From NCBI RefSeq assembly GCF_002217945.1, contig NZ_BCMG01000002.1:267287-331286 (forward strand): a stretch of DNA of 64,000 nt, read 5' to 3'. Of this stretch, positions 34,907 through 44,279 are shown piece by piece. The DNA is from Secundilactobacillus silagei JCM 19001. GTDB lineage: Bacteria; Bacillota; Bacilli; Lactobacillales; Lactobacillaceae. Position 1 is the first letter of the stretch. Each line of letters opens with the position of its first letter. The notes beneath the pieces were generated by a model. The model was given only the letters and a program-made list of their open reading frames with translations, was not told where the DNA came from and did not search any database. Made by a program: the position numbers and the translations under genes.

Positions 34907-35704
34907 ATGGAAGAGGAAACAATGGCAAGTCGGCGTCGTCAATTTAAAAGCGACGCACGGGGGTTCTTAGACAAAAACTTTAGTTTCTATTTGCTCTTAT
35001 TTTTACCAATTTATATTCTTAGTTTTGCAGTGGGCTTTGGTAACCTAGCGTTCAATAACGGCAATAATTTTGGTGGCAGCGACTGGTTGAGTTTACTCAA
35101 CATTGTGGTCGCATTATTGATGGCTGGCGTTTCGTTTGTGATGATCGATCTGCAGCGGGGTGTGGGTGACTTTTCTGCACCGGTCAGCAAGTCGTTTACG
35201 ATCTTTAACCGTGGCGCCTATTTTTTGGGTTCACTAGCTCTGATCCTTCTAGTGGATATCTTTACCATTCTTTGGAGTCTGTTATTAGTTGTTCCAGGTA
35301 TTATTAAGTCATTGGCATATTCGCAGGCGATTTATATCTATCGTGATTATTTGGATCAGGGTAAGAAAATCGGCTTTTTAGAAGCGATTACCCTGAGCCG
35401 TAAAATGATGGATGGTCACAAATGGGAATACTTCGTTATGGGGTTAAGCTTTATCGGCTGGGGCTTCGCATGTATCATCATTATTCCAATCATCTGGGTC
35501 TATCCCTATATGCGCCAGACTTACGCTAACTTTTATGTCAAATTGGCTGCTGAAGGTGCTCAAACTGATGATGAGAAAACTGAGGGTCCAACGGTAGTTA
35601 ACCCAACTGATGATGATAGTAAGAATTCTAATTCAGCACCAACCGAAACTTTTTATCCAGATTCCAAGTCACATGAAGATAATGATTCTCGTGATGATCA
35701 ATAA
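34907..35704 (+). CDS. DUF975 family integral membrane protein
   Basis: This is a membrane protein of about 265 residues with a polar, acidic C-terminal tail rich in Asp, Ser and Asn (about 220-265). The hydrophobic core includes LLLFLPIYILSFAVGFGN, LVVPGIIKSLAYSQAIYIYRD and GHKWEYFVMGLSFIGWGF, features of DUF975. The function is unknown. ATG 34907 follows GAGAGGAGA; ATG 34922 is also possible. The open frame upstream to 34793 lacks coding character. It may be transcribed alone. Confidence 0.8.
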   Translation: MEEETMASRRRQFKSDARGFLDKNFSFYLLLFLPIYILSFAVGFGNLAFNNGNNFGGSDWLSLLNIVVALLMAGVSFVMIDLQRGVGDFSAPVSKSFTIFNRGAYFLGSLALILLVDIFTILWSLLLVVPGIIKSLAYSQAIYIYRDYLDQGKKIGFLEAITLSRKMMDGHKWEYFVMGLSFIGWGFACIIIIPIIWVYPYMRQTYANFYVKLAAEGAQTDDEKTEGPTVVNPTDDDSKNSNSAPTETFYPDSKSHEDNDSRDDQ

Positions 35705-35796
35705 ACTAAACGTTATCTAGGGTGCCAATTTGGCGCCTTTTTTGATGTAACGAAGTGCTAAACTATATTTATAAAATACATATTGAGGATGGTCCT

Positions 35797-37020
35797 ATGT
35801 CAAATGTGAAAAAAATGCCGCAGTGGCAAAAAAATCTCTATGCGCTGTGGCTGGGTAACTTTATTACGGGTGCGGGCTCCAGTATGAGTCTGCCGTTTTT
35901 ACCGCTGTTTATCAGTGAAATGGGTAACTTCCCCAAGTGGCAATTAACCTTGTATGCCGGCCTCGCGTTTTCCGGTACGTTTTTCAGTCAGGCAATCGTG
36001 TCCCCGTTTTGGGGCAAATTAGCCGATAAGACTGGCCGTAAACCGATGCTGATGCGGGCGGCTATTGGGATGACCGTGACGGCGACTTTAACCGGATTTT
36101 CGCCTAATGTGTGGACGTTAATTACGCTACGGGTCATTCAAGGCGGTTTTTCTGGCTACATCAATAACGCCTACGCGCTAATGGCTAGTGAAGTGCCAGC
36201 ACATAAAAGTGGTCAGACCATGGGGACGCTAACGACTGGCAGTGTCGGCGGCATGCTGGTCGGCCCCATTATTGGTGGCTACATCGCGGGCCTCTTTGGC
36301 TACCGAATTCCATTCTTCATGTTTGGTGGCATGATGCTGATTGCGTCATTTATGACACTTTACTTTGTTAAAGAGGATTTTCACCCACTGGATAACCCGA
36401 AGTATGCTGAGCGCAGTGCCTTTACTGGTATCAAGCACGTGCGGGTGGTCTGGGCGATGATCCTATCATCCATGCTGATTCAAGCCGCCACGACTTCCAT
36501 TAACCCGATTATCAGTTTGTTCGTCAAGGAATTGATGCATAGTCACGGCAACATTGCCATGGCCAGTGGGGTGATTGCTGCTCTACCAGGGATCGCCACG
36601 TTAATGGCTGCTCCCAGGTTGGGTGCGTTAGGCGACCACATTGGGCCACGAAAAGTGCTGGTTGCTGGGCTGATTTTCTGTGCGGCGATGTTTTTACCGA
36701 TGTTTTTTGTCCACAGTGTGTGGAGTTTAGGGGTCTTCCGGTTCTTAGTTGGGATCTCAGACGCGGCGTTGCTGCCGATCACCCAAACGGTCATGACCTT
36801 GGCCACGCCTAAAGAGTCTATTAGCCGGATCTTTAGTTATAACCAATCTGCTCAGGCGATTGGGTCAGTGGTTGGCCCCATGCTGGCTGCTGGGGTTGCC
36901 GGTGTTTTAGATTACCGGTACGTCTTTTTAATGACAACTGGTCTAGTCCTTATCAACTTAGGAATTGTAGTCTGGGCCTACAGGGCGGATTATAAAACGG
37001 TTAGTAAAGCCCAGAAATAA
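35797..37020 (+). CDS. MFS multidrug efflux transporter (PmrA-like)
   Basis: This major facilitator protein has about 407 residues and 12 hydrophobic segments. LGNFITGAGSSMSLPFLPLFI opens it; GKLADKTGRKPMLMRAAIG is the loop 2-3 MFS signature, and LTTGSVGGMLVGPIIGG is an antiporter-type motif C. It resembles fluoroquinolone/multidrug pumps of the PmrA/MdtG group. ATG 35797 follows TTGAGGATGG. A TetR-type regulator follows on the same strand after about 100 bases and may control it. Confidence 0.88.
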   Translation: MSNVKKMPQWQKNLYALWLGNFITGAGSSMSLPFLPLFISEMGNFPKWQLTLYAGLAFSGTFFSQAIVSPFWGKLADKTGRKPMLMRAAIGMTVTATLTGFSPNVWTLITLRVIQGGFSGYINNAYALMASEVPAHKSGQTMGTLTTGSVGGMLVGPIIGGYIAGLFGYRIPFFMFGGMMLIASFMTLYFVKEDFHPLDNPKYAERSAFTGIKHVRVVWAMILSSMLIQAATTSINPIISLFVKELMHSHGNIAMASGVIAALPGIATLMAAPRLGALGDHIGPRKVLVAGLIFCAAMFLPMFFVHSVWSLGVFRFLVGISDAALLPITQTVMTLATPKESISRIFSYNQSAQAIGSVVGPMLAAGVAGVLDYRYVFLMTTGLVLINLGIVVWAYRADYKTVSKAQK

Positions 37021-37118
37021 GGGCTTTTTGCTTGAATAACGGTGCTGAAATGAGTACAATTCTTCTAGAATTGTTTGATTATGACAATCAATATTAAGAG
37101 AGAATTGGAGAATTGACT

Positions 37119-37661
37119 ATGGGTAAAGCACAAGAGAGAACCCGGCGCCAAATTTTAAGTGCCTTTTTAGAGCTGCTGAGCGAAAAACCGTACGATATGA
37201 TCAGTGTTTCAGAAATTTCAGCAGCGAGTTTTATCACCCGCAGCACGTTTTACCGCTACTTTGACGATAAGAAAAGTTTGTTAATGGCGGAAATTGAAGA
37301 TACCGTTCAAAAGCAGGTGCCAGATCAGCCGTTACTCGTGCAGTTTGTTGAATACGTTGAAGCCTACTGGCCAGTTTTGCGCAACCTGACGCCGACCCGG
37401 CAGAGTCGCTCTGATCTGCATGAGATCTTAAATCAGATTCTCTGGGAACTGATTCATCGGCGCGTGGAGGCCGGTCCTCAAGATGATCCAGTAATTGCAA
37501 CGGTTCAAAAATCACACAATAAAACCATCATGATCAGTGCTATTGAAGGGATGCTGATGGGCATCTTGGAACGGTACGTGGTTGAAGGCACAGCCAAAAT
37601 TAACCATGCGCAGCTAGAAACGGCCATTCAGGAAATTGAAAGCCTTTTTCAGCAAAATTAG
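37119..37661 (+). CDS. TetR/AcrR-family regulator
   Basis: This protein of about 180 residues begins with a TetR helix-turn-helix: RRQILSAFLELLSEKPYDMISVSEISAAS, then FITRSTFYRYFDDKKSLL. The C-terminal two-thirds are helical and would bind a ligand and form the dimer. ATG 37119, nine bases after GGAG, is preferred to the TTG at 37113. Its position behind the MFS pump suggests that the pump is its target, but no operator was identified. Confidence 0.87.
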   Translation: MGKAQERTRRQILSAFLELLSEKPYDMISVSEISAASFITRSTFYRYFDDKKSLLMAEIEDTVQKQVPDQPLLVQFVEYVEAYWPVLRNLTPTRQSRSDLHEILNQILWELIHRRVEAGPQDDPVIATVQKSHNKTIMISAIEGMLMGILERYVVEGTAKINHAQLETAIQEIESLFQQN

Positions 37662-37717
37662 CCAGTCTGTTTTGATCACTAGAAACGCAATGACATATAC
37701 TTTTATCTTAAACACTT

Positions 37718-37748
37718 AACCGTACAGTTTAACTGTACGGTTATTTTG
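37718..37748 (+). terminator. Intrinsic terminator
   Basis: AACCGTACAG pairs with CTGTACGGTT across a 4-base loop, followed by ATTTTG. It ends the tetR-like gene. Confidence 0.75.
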
Positions 37749-37828
37749 TACCAATTATGAGGTACAAATTAAAAAATGCACAAAGTTTGCTTTATTTTAG
37801 CATATCCATATACACGCTGTTTGTGGCA

Positions 37829-37850
37829 TGATATTATGGAAACGGTTACA
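37829..37850 (+). promoter_or_regulatory. deo operon extended -10 and cre box
   Basis: TGATATTAT (37829-37837) is an extended -10 element. ATGGAAACGGTTACA (37836-37850) matches the CcpA cre consensus at every defined position and overlaps the -10, predicting strong catabolite repression of deoC-deoB-deoD-pdp. Confidence 0.85.
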
Positions 37851-37894
37851 AATTACTAATTACACTTTATATTTTGAATAAAGGAGAATCGATT

Positions 37895-38545
37895 ATGAAA
37901 TTAGCCAAGTACATCGACCACACCATTTTAAACGCGGACGCCACTGAGGCGGAAGTCGATAAAGTCATTGCAGAAGCCATTAAATATGATTTCGCTTCGG
38001 TCTGCATCAATCCATATTGGGTGAAGCATACGGCCGCTGAGTTGAAAAATTCCGACGTGAATACTTGTACGGTTATTGGGTTCCCTCTAGGGGCCACCTC
38101 CACTGAAAGTAAAGTCTTTGAAGCCCAGCAGGCAATCAAAGATGGTGCTGATGAGCTGGATATGGTGATCAATGTCGGTGAACTCAAGGCGAACCATGAT
38201 GATGCTGTTCTAACAGATATTAAAGCGTTAGCGGATGCGGTTCATGCAGAACATAAACTACTTAAAGTGATTATTGAGACCGCATTGCTTACACACGACG
38301 AGAAAGTACGTGCTTGTCAATTAGCAGAAAAAGCGGGTGCCGACTTTGTGAAAACCTCAACTGGTTTCTCAACGGCTGGTGCCAAGGTAGAAGATATTAA
38401 ATTAATGCGTGAAACGGTGGGTGACCGGTTAGGTATCAAAGCTTCCGGCGGGATCCACTCTAAAGCAGAAGCAGAAGCGATGATCGACGCGGGTGCCACT
38501 CGAATCGGTGCCAGTGCCAGTGTCAAGATCGTGACGGCAGATTAA
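37895..38545 (+). CDS. deoC: Deoxyribose-phosphate aldolase
   Basis: DeoC cleaves 2-deoxyribose 5-phosphate to glyceraldehyde 3-phosphate and acetaldehyde. The protein of about 216 residues has [54 protein letters not shown] and [12 protein letters not shown], which includes the Schiff-base Lys. The C-terminal IKASGGI segment is also present. AAAGGAG precedes ATG 37895. It is the first gene of the deo operon and is followed by deoB after 12 bases. Confidence 0.96.
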   Translation: MKLAKYIDHTILNADATEAEVDKVIAEAIKYDFASVCINPYWVKHTAAELKNSDVNTCTVIGFPLGATSTESKVFEAQQAIKDGADELDMVINVGELKANHDDAVLTDIKALADAVHAEHKLLKVIIETALLTHDEKVRACQLAEKAGADFVKTSTGFSTAGAKVEDIKLMRETVGDRLGIKASGGIHSKAEAEAMIDAGATRIGASASVKIVTAD

Positions 38546-38557
38546 GGAGGTACGGGT

Positions 38558-39748
38558 ATGACTTTTAAACGAATATTTGGAATCGTCATTGACTCCGTGG
38601 GAATCGGTGAAGCCAGCGATGCGAATAAATTTGATGATGTGGGTGCGGATACGTTAGGCCACATCGGTGAGTTTTACAAGGGTCAGCTGAACCTGCCTAA
38701 TCTAGCTAAAATGGGCTTATCAAACATTCGCCCGGATAATCCGATCGAGGGCGTTGCGGTAGCTGAAGAACCAATTGGCTACTTTGGCAAAATGCATGAA
38801 GTGTCAGTTGGTAAGGATAGTATGGACGGCCATTGGGAAATGATGGGTCTGCCAGTAACTGAACCACTGGGCTTCTTTCCGCAGGGCTTCCCCGCTGAAC
38901 TGATCAAACAAATTGAGGACTTCAGTGGCCGGCACGTGATCGTCAACAAACCCTATTCAGGGACCGATGTGATTCACGATTACGGTGAACATCAGCTGGA
39001 AACGGGCGATCTGATCGTCTATACGTCTGGGGATTCAGTGCTGCAGATTGCGGCCCACACGGACGTGATTCCACTGAAGGAACTTTATAAGATCTGTGAG
39101 TATGCTCGTTCAATTACCATCGATAAACCTTATCGAATTGGCCGAATCATTGCGCGACCATACGTTGGCCCGGATAAGGATCACTTTACCCGGACGTCAG
39201 ATCGGCATGACTTTACGTTAGCACCAACTGGCGAAACGGATCTTGACCGGCTAAAGAACGCCGGGTTAGACGTTTTAGCAGTGGGTAAGATCAACGATAT
39301 TTTCTCCGGTCAAGGGATCACTAAGGGCGTGCATACTACGAGTAATGCTGATGGGATGGACCAGACCTTAGCGAACGCTGAAAAAGACTTTACCGGGTTT
39401 AGTTTTACCAACTTGGTTGATTTTGACGCCATGTACGGCCACCGGCGTAATCCTGAAGGTTATGGTCAGGCGTTAATGGCCTTTGATAAACAGCTGGGCG
39501 ATTTATTAGCCACACTGCAGGATGGTGACCTTGTGATGATCACTGCCGATCACGGGAATGACCCAACCTATAAGGGCACTGACCATACCCGTGAATACGT
39601 GCCACTGCTGGCCTATTCACCAGGTCTTAAACAGAGCGGTTCACTGGGAATTCGCCGCACCTACGCTGATTTTGGCGCCACGGTTTTAGATAATTTCAAC
39701 GTCAGCGGTAACCCAACGGGAACCTCATTCTTACAGACATTGAAATAG
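38558..39748 (+). CDS. deoB: Phosphopentomutase
   Basis: DeoB interconverts (deoxy)ribose 1- and 5-phosphate, linking nucleoside phosphorolysis to DeoC. The 396-residue alkaline-phosphatase-fold enzyme has [17 protein letters not shown] at the start, [13 protein letters not shown] with the catalytic region, and [24 protein letters not shown] with metal ligands. AAGGAGGTACGGGT precedes the ATG. The spacing after deoC is 12 bases. Downstream the operon is interrupted by about 700 bases of transposon relic before deoD. Confidence 0.96.
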   Translation: MTFKRIFGIVIDSVGIGEASDANKFDDVGADTLGHIGEFYKGQLNLPNLAKMGLSNIRPDNPIEGVAVAEEPIGYFGKMHEVSVGKDSMDGHWEMMGLPVTEPLGFFPQGFPAELIKQIEDFSGRHVIVNKPYSGTDVIHDYGEHQLETGDLIVYTSGDSVLQIAAHTDVIPLKELYKICEYARSITIDKPYRIGRIIARPYVGPDKDHFTRTSDRHDFTLAPTGETDLDRLKNAGLDVLAVGKINDIFSGQGITKGVHTTSNADGMDQTLANAEKDFTGFSFTNLVDFDAMYGHRRNPEGYGQALMAFDKQLGDLLATLQDGDLVMITADHGNDPTYKGTDHTREYVPLLAYSPGLKQSGSLGIRRTYADFGATVLDNFNVSGNPTGTSFLQTLK

Positions 39749-39779
39749 GACCTATAGTAATCAGAACAAAAATAGTCGC

Positions 39780-40312
39780 TTGAAGCGAATTAGGAAACGG
39801 CTCCGATGACTGCAAAGAGAATTATCACGCCAGTATCGTGCACTGAAAGCTAGAAAACAGAAAGAAGGCAGATCTGCTACTGATTTAAATCTAGCCAAAA
39901 CTCAGCTGAAAGTGCAACGGCTCTATCAACGGTTAACTAACACTCAAATTGATTATCAAAATAAGCTGATTACCAGTGTGGTGAGAACCAAGCCACAGGG
40001 GTCGCTTTAGAAGATTTGAATGTTAGCGGGATGATGAAAAATCGGCATTTAGCTAAAGCTATCGCTCAACAAGGATGCTATAACTTCAGAGTGAAACTAA
40101 TTGCCAAATGTCAGCAATTAGGAATTCCAGTACATCTCACCGGTCGCTTTGAACCGATTTTCAAGCTCTGTCATAACTGCGGAACTAAGAAAGTGAGTTT
40201 AAAGTTGAGTGAACGTACCTATCACTGCCCTAATTGCAACTATACCAATGACCGTGATTTAAATGCTGCCCTGAATATCAGGGATACTAAAAACTTTGCC
40301 TTAGCCTACTAA
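39780..40312 (+). pseudogene. Decayed IS200/IS605-type TnpB, 5'-truncated, with a stop and a frameshift
   Basis: In one frame from 39780 the sequence reads LKRIRKRLR, a stop, then LQRELSRQYRALKARKQKEG and on to SVVRTKPQG, typical of the middle of TnpB. The frame then breaks near 39995, and the C-terminal third continues in another frame from about 40001: LEDLNVSGM with a RuvC Glu, then CHNCG...CPNCN zinc ribbon and DRDLNAALNI with the final RuvC Asp. The N-terminal half, with the first RuvC Asp, is absent. No TnpA is present. It lies between deoB and deoD on the same strand. Confidence 0.88.
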
Positions 40313-40435
40313 AATAGGCAGTAAAGTATGTACCGGTGGCTAGCCGGGAATTAACGCTTGTGGACTATCATATCAACTGCAGTAGCGAGTATTATGCGAG
40401 ACGGGATAGGATGAAGCAAGAATAATCGTTAACTT
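40313..40435 (+). ncRNA. Possible omega-RNA / right-end remnant of the TnpB element
   Basis: The bases directly after the TnpB stop resemble the structured right end of IS605-type elements, which encodes the guide RNA scaffold. CCGGTGGCTAGCCGG could fold, and the stretch ends in GATGAAGCAAGAAT, a sequence often found at such ends. It is a remnant of an inactive element, identified by position and this end motif only. Confidence 0.5.
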
Positions 40436-40465
40436 TTTATAAGTTATCAGTAGCAGGGAATGCGT

Positions 40466-41173
40466 ATGAGTACACATATTGGTGCTAAAATGGGCGACAT
40501 TGCCGAGACGGTTTTACTGCCAGGCGATCCCTTACGCGCAAAATACGTCGCGGATAATTTTTTAGATGACGTGGTTCAGTATAATTCGGTTCGTAATGCC
40601 TTTGGCTATACCGGGACCTACAAGGGACATAAAGTTTCCGTTCAGGGGACTGGTATGGGGATCCCATCGATTTCAATCTACACGAACGAACTGATTAAAT
40701 TTTTCGGGGTTAAGCATCTCATGCGGATCGGCAGTATTGGCGGGTTCGGTGAGGCCGTTAAGATTCGCGACATTCTGATTGCCGAATCAGCCAGCACCGA
40801 TTCAGCAATTATCCAAAACACGTTTAAAGCTGGTGTGATCTACGCACCGACCGCTGACTTCGATATGCTGTTGAAAGCCTATGAATCAGCTAAAGAAGCG
40901 GGTGTATCCGTCAAAGTCGGCAATATCTTTAGTGCTGACCGGTTCTATAATGATGAAATCGATTATCAGCAGCTGATCGACTATGGCGTGTTGGGAACCG
41001 AAATGGAAACGGCGGCTTTGTATATGCTGGCAGCCAAGTATGGGGTTCAGGCACTGTCGATCAATACGGTGAGCGATAATCTAACGACCGGTGAAGCCTT
41101 ATCAGCTGAGGATCGTCAAAGTTCATTTAGTGAAATGATGACGGTAGCGCTGGAAACGGCAATTAAACTCTAA
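40466..41173 (+). CDS. deoD: Purine-nucleoside phosphorylase
   Basis: DeoD cleaves purine (deoxy)nucleosides with phosphate to base and pentose 1-phosphate. The protein of about 235 residues has HIGAKMGDIAETVLLPGDPLRA with the phosphate-binding Gly-Asp, GTGMGIPSISIY, RIGSIGGFG, and LGTEMETAALYMLA at the substrate site. It is the hexameric DeoD type. ATG 40466 is preferred to 40460 on spacing from AGGGA. It belongs with deoC and deoB although a transposon relic now separates them. Confidence 0.95.
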   Translation: MSTHIGAKMGDIAETVLLPGDPLRAKYVADNFLDDVVQYNSVRNAFGYTGTYKGHKVSVQGTGMGIPSISIYTNELIKFFGVKHLMRIGSIGGFGEAVKIRDILIAESASTDSAIIQNTFKAGVIYAPTADFDMLLKAYESAKEAGVSVKVGNIFSADRFYNDEIDYQQLIDYGVLGTEMETAALYMLAAKYGVQALSINTVSDNLTTGEALSAEDRQSSFSEMMTVALETAIKL

Positions 41174-41195
41174 CTGCGATTAAACGATAACAATT

Positions 41196-41255
41196 TGGGG
41201 GCAGCAGTTAAAATAACGGGTATTTCCCTGCTATTCTAACTGCCCCCCCTTTTTA
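41196..41255 (+). terminator. Stem-loop terminator between deoD and pdp
   Basis: GGGGGCAGCAGTTA pairs with TAACTGCCCCC across a long loop and is followed by TTTTT. It may reduce read-through from deoD into pdp. Confidence 0.75.
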
Positions 41256-41295
41256 TTTAAAACCGATGAAACCAACAACGTCAGGAGGTAATATG

Positions 41296-42594
41296 ATGAG
41301 AATGGTAGATGTGATCGATCATAAACGTAATGGCGGCGAACTGACTAATGCAGAAATTAAATTCTTCGTGGATGGTGTGGTAGATGGCAGTATTCCGGAT
41401 TACCAGACCAGCGCGCTGCTCATGGCCATCTATTTTAACGGGATGGCCGATGGTGAACAGGCGGAACTGGCGATGCAGATGTTAAGATCGGGGGATCAGC
41501 TGGATCTATCCGATATTCCAGGAATCAAAGTCGACAAACATTCTACTGGTGGGGTGGGCGATAAGACCAGCCTGCCACTGGCACCCATGATTGCAGCTTT
41601 AGGAATTCCGATTCCGATGATCTCCGGTCGCGGCCTCGGCCATACTGGCGGCACTTTGGATAAATTGGAAGCCATTCCGGGATTCAAAGTTGAATTATCT
41701 GAAGACCAGTTCAAACAGCAAGTAAAAGACATTCATCTGGCCATCGTGGGCGCTACGGGTAACATTGCGCCAGCTGATAAGAAGATTTACGCTTTAAGAG
41801 ACGTGACCGATACGGTGGATTCAATTCCGCTGATTGCCGGCTCTATCATGAGTAAAAAGATTGCTTCCGGCACGGATGCGTTGGTGCTGGATGTAAAAAC
41901 CGGTTCCGGGGCCTTCATGAAAACGGAAAATCAGGCCCGCGACCTCGCTAAAGCCTTAGTTTCCATCGGTCAAAATGCCGGGATGGATTGCATGGCGTTG
42001 ATCTCTGACATGAATCAGCCACTGGGCCGGATGATTGGTAACGCGCTAGAGATTCAAGAAACCATCGATATCTTAAAGGGTAACGGACCAGCAGATATTA
42101 CTGATTTGGTCTTAACACTGGGCAGTCAGATGGTGGTTTTGGCTAAGAAAGCGCAGACGTTAGCAGAAGCGCGTGAAATGCTTGAGACGGTTGTTGCCAA
42201 CGGGAAGGCGCTGGAAAGCTTCCGCCAGATGGTGGTTGCTCAGGGTGGCGACGGCAAGGTGGTTGATGATCCCACGATTATGCCGCAAGCGAAGTACAAG
42301 GTTGATTTACCGGCGAAAACTAGCGGTGTCGTTGCTAAAATGACGGCCGATGAAATTGGCATTGCCAGCATGCTGCTGGGCGGTGGCCGACAGACTAAGG
42401 ATGATCAGCTGGATTACGCGGTAGGCATCGAACTGCATAAGAAAGTCGGTGACCCCGTTCAAAAGGGTGAACCGTTACTGACGATCTATGCCAACCGTGA
42501 GGACATTGACAACGTGAAGACACTGCTATACGACAACATTGAGATTGCCGATTCGGCAGAACCGATCACGCTGATTCATGAGATTGTAAAATAG
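41296..42594 (+). CDS. pdp: Pyrimidine-nucleoside phosphorylase
   Basis: Cleaves uridine, thymidine and deoxyuridine with phosphate. The protein of about 432 residues has [17 protein letters not shown] at the start, [16 protein letters not shown] with the phosphate site, [17 protein letters not shown] (the family signature), and [14 protein letters not shown] [11 protein letters not shown]. Length is standard. ATG 41296, seven bases after AGGAGG, fits best among several close ATGs. It ends the nucleoside-catabolism cluster, though a terminator-like hairpin precedes it. Confidence 0.95.
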   Translation: MRMVDVIDHKRNGGELTNAEIKFFVDGVVDGSIPDYQTSALLMAIYFNGMADGEQAELAMQMLRSGDQLDLSDIPGIKVDKHSTGGVGDKTSLPLAPMIAALGIPIPMISGRGLGHTGGTLDKLEAIPGFKVELSEDQFKQQVKDIHLAIVGATGNIAPADKKIYALRDVTDTVDSIPLIAGSIMSKKIASGTDALVLDVKTGSGAFMKTENQARDLAKALVSIGQNAGMDCMALISDMNQPLGRMIGNALEIQETIDILKGNGPADITDLVLTLGSQMVVLAKKAQTLAEAREMLETVVANGKALESFRQMVVAQGGDGKVVDDPTIMPQAKYKVDLPAKTSGVVAKMTADEIGIASMLLGGGRQTKDDQLDYAVGIELHKKVGDPVQKGEPLLTIYANREDIDNVKTLLYDNIEIADSAEPITLIHEIVK

Positions 42595-42606
42595 ACTAAT
42601 AGATAC

Positions 42607-42653
42607 AAACAGGGACCTCAAACGGGTAGCACACCGTTTGAGGTCCCTGTTTT
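42607..42653. terminator. Bidirectional terminator
   Basis: AAACAGGGACCTCAAACGG pairs with CCGTTTGAGGTCCCTGTTT, between convergent pdp and the NmrA-like gene. Confidence 0.9.
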
Positions 42654-42667
42654 AATTCAATTTAAAT

Positions 42668-43309
42668 TTAGTAAAATGACGGCTTATCACCATCGGTACC
42701 CGGTTGATCAACACCAACGGAGTGACCAATTTCTTTGGTTGGATCATTGATCAAAGAAACTACGAAATCGGCAATTGACTTGCGCGAAACTTCAGTTCCT
42801 TTGAAAGGTTCACCCTTTTGCGTCGTTTCGTAGCTGACAATGTCCTTGTTCGACAACCAGGCGGGCCGGACTAACGTGTAGTCTAAGCCAGAAGCTTCAA
42901 TGACTTTAGCGGCTGCTGAATAGGTTTCCAGATAACCGCCGTCTAACATCTGATGGTTCCACTGACCGTATTTGCCGGGAACTTCGTCGTAGATCCCCAA
43001 AGTTGAGATCCAGATCAAGCGCTTGACGCCACTAGCCTTCATGGCAGCCACTACGGTTTTAGCCTGTTTTTCAATGTCATGGTTGCCCAGGTTAGCGTAA
43101 ACGATATCTTGACCCTGCATGGCTTTTTCCAAGCTGGCTTGGTCAGTCGCGTCACCTTCAACGACGGTTTCACGAGCAGCATCCGACACGTCCAAACGGT
43201 TAGCGTGACGCAAGAACAGGGTCAGCTGGTGATCCGTTTTGGTCAAGAGCTGGTTCTCTGCTAATCTAGCAATCTTACCGTGTGCACCTAAAATTAATAC
43301 CTTTGTCAT
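42668..43309 (-). CDS. NAD(P)-binding atypical SDR (NmrA-like / YwnB-type)
   Basis: A 213-residue Rossmann-fold protein begins VLILGAHGKIARLAE, the GxxGxxx dinucleotide site. VVEGDATDQASLEKAMQGQDIVYANLG and SGVKRLIWISTLGIYDE are typical of NAD(P)H-binding atypical short-chain dehydrogenases; there is no classical YxxxK catalytic motif. VRPAWLSNKDIVSYE follows. Such proteins act as quinone or flavin reductases or redox sensors. The start follows GGAGCGATTTAAG. The substrate is unknown. Confidence 0.82.
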   Translation of the reverse strand: MTKVLILGAHGKIARLAENQLLTKTDHQLTLFLRHANRLDVSDAARETVVEGDATDQASLEKAMQGQDIVYANLGNHDIEKQAKTVVAAMKASGVKRLIWISTLGIYDEVPGKYGQWNHQMLDGGYLETYSAAAKVIEASGLDYTLVRPAWLSNKDIVSYETTQKGEPFKGTEVSRKSIADFVVSLINDPTKEIGHSVGVDQPGTDGDKPSFY

Positions 43310-43504
43310 CTTAAATCGCTCCTATCTGTATGACCTTGATTTCAAATTCAATTATAAGCGGTGATTAATAAAATTGAACGGACAAACAGGGGGCGATTGT
43401 CCGCGACTTGTTTTTAGGTGGCCGAGTAATGTAAAATGATGGTTATAATCAAGATAGTTAATGGCCTGACTTATTTTTGAAATTTAAACAAAAGAGGGTT
43501 TATC

Positions 43505-44263
43505 ATGAGTGGCATTTTAACGGGTAAAAAGATTGTGATCATGGGTGTCGCTAATAAGCGTAGTCTAGCTTATGGCTGTTTTCAGGCCTTGGCAGAACAG
43601 GGCGCAGAGATTATTTTAACGTATCAAAATGCGCGGATGCTCAAAAGTTTGAACCGGTTTGTTGACGCGGATGTTACTAAAGTCGAATGTGACGTTGGTG
43701 ATCCTGAAAACGTAAAAACGGCCTTTGAGACGATTCATGCGCAAGTTGGTTCCATTGATGGCATCGTTCACGCCATTGCGTACGCTGATCCGGAAGATCT
43801 GCAGGGTGAGACGACGGATGCTAGTTTAGCCAGCTTTAACAAGGCGCAAAGCATTAGCGTCTATTCGTTAATTGCGGTGGCGAAGTACGGCCGCCAGATC
43901 ATGAACGATGGTGGTTCGATCGTGACACTGACTTATATGGGGTCAGAACGGGCAATCCCTAATTACAATGTGATGGGGATTGCTAAAGCGGGATTGGAGG
44001 CTTCAGTCCGCTATCTGGCCCGTGATCTCGCCAGCCAAGATATTCGGGTCAACGCCATTTCTGCTGGGGCCGTGAAGACCCTCGCGGTGACTGGCGTTAA
44101 GGATTACAGTAAACTGATCGACCTTTCCAACGAGCGGGCAGTTAACGGCGTTGGGGTCACGATTCAAGAGGTCGGTAATACCGCGGCCTTTTTGATGAGT
44201 GATCTGAGCACCGGCATCGTTGGGGATACGATCTATGTGGATAAGGGGACGCATTTGATTTAG
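43505..44263 (+). CDS. fabI: Enoyl-ACP reductase
   Basis: FabI performs the last step of fatty-acid elongation, reducing trans-2-enoyl-ACP with NAD(P)H. The 252-residue SDR-type protein has IMGVANKRSLAYG, CDVGDPENVK, YMGSERAIPNYNVMGIAKA with the catalytic Tyr and Lys, and RVNAISAGAVKTLAVTGV, all FabI hallmarks. GAGGGTTTATC precedes the ATG. It is not in a fab cluster. A FabK-like flavoprotein is at 5225. A tandem repeat block follows it directly. Confidence 0.93.
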   Translation: MSGILTGKKIVIMGVANKRSLAYGCFQALAEQGAEIILTYQNARMLKSLNRFVDADVTKVECDVGDPENVKTAFETIHAQVGSIDGIVHAIAYADPEDLQGETTDASLASFNKAQSISVYSLIAVAKYGRQIMNDGGSIVTLTYMGSERAIPNYNVMGIAKAGLEASVRYLARDLASQDIRVNAISAGAVKTLAVTGVKDYSKLIDLSNERAVNGVGVTIQEVGNTAAFLMSDLSTGIVGDTIYVDKGTHLI

Positions 44264-44279
44264 TTATTACTATTTGTGC

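Noticed and set aside
40016..40312. Intact 98-residue zinc-ribbon gene
   Set aside because: It is only the C-terminal third of a broken TnpB, not an independent gene.
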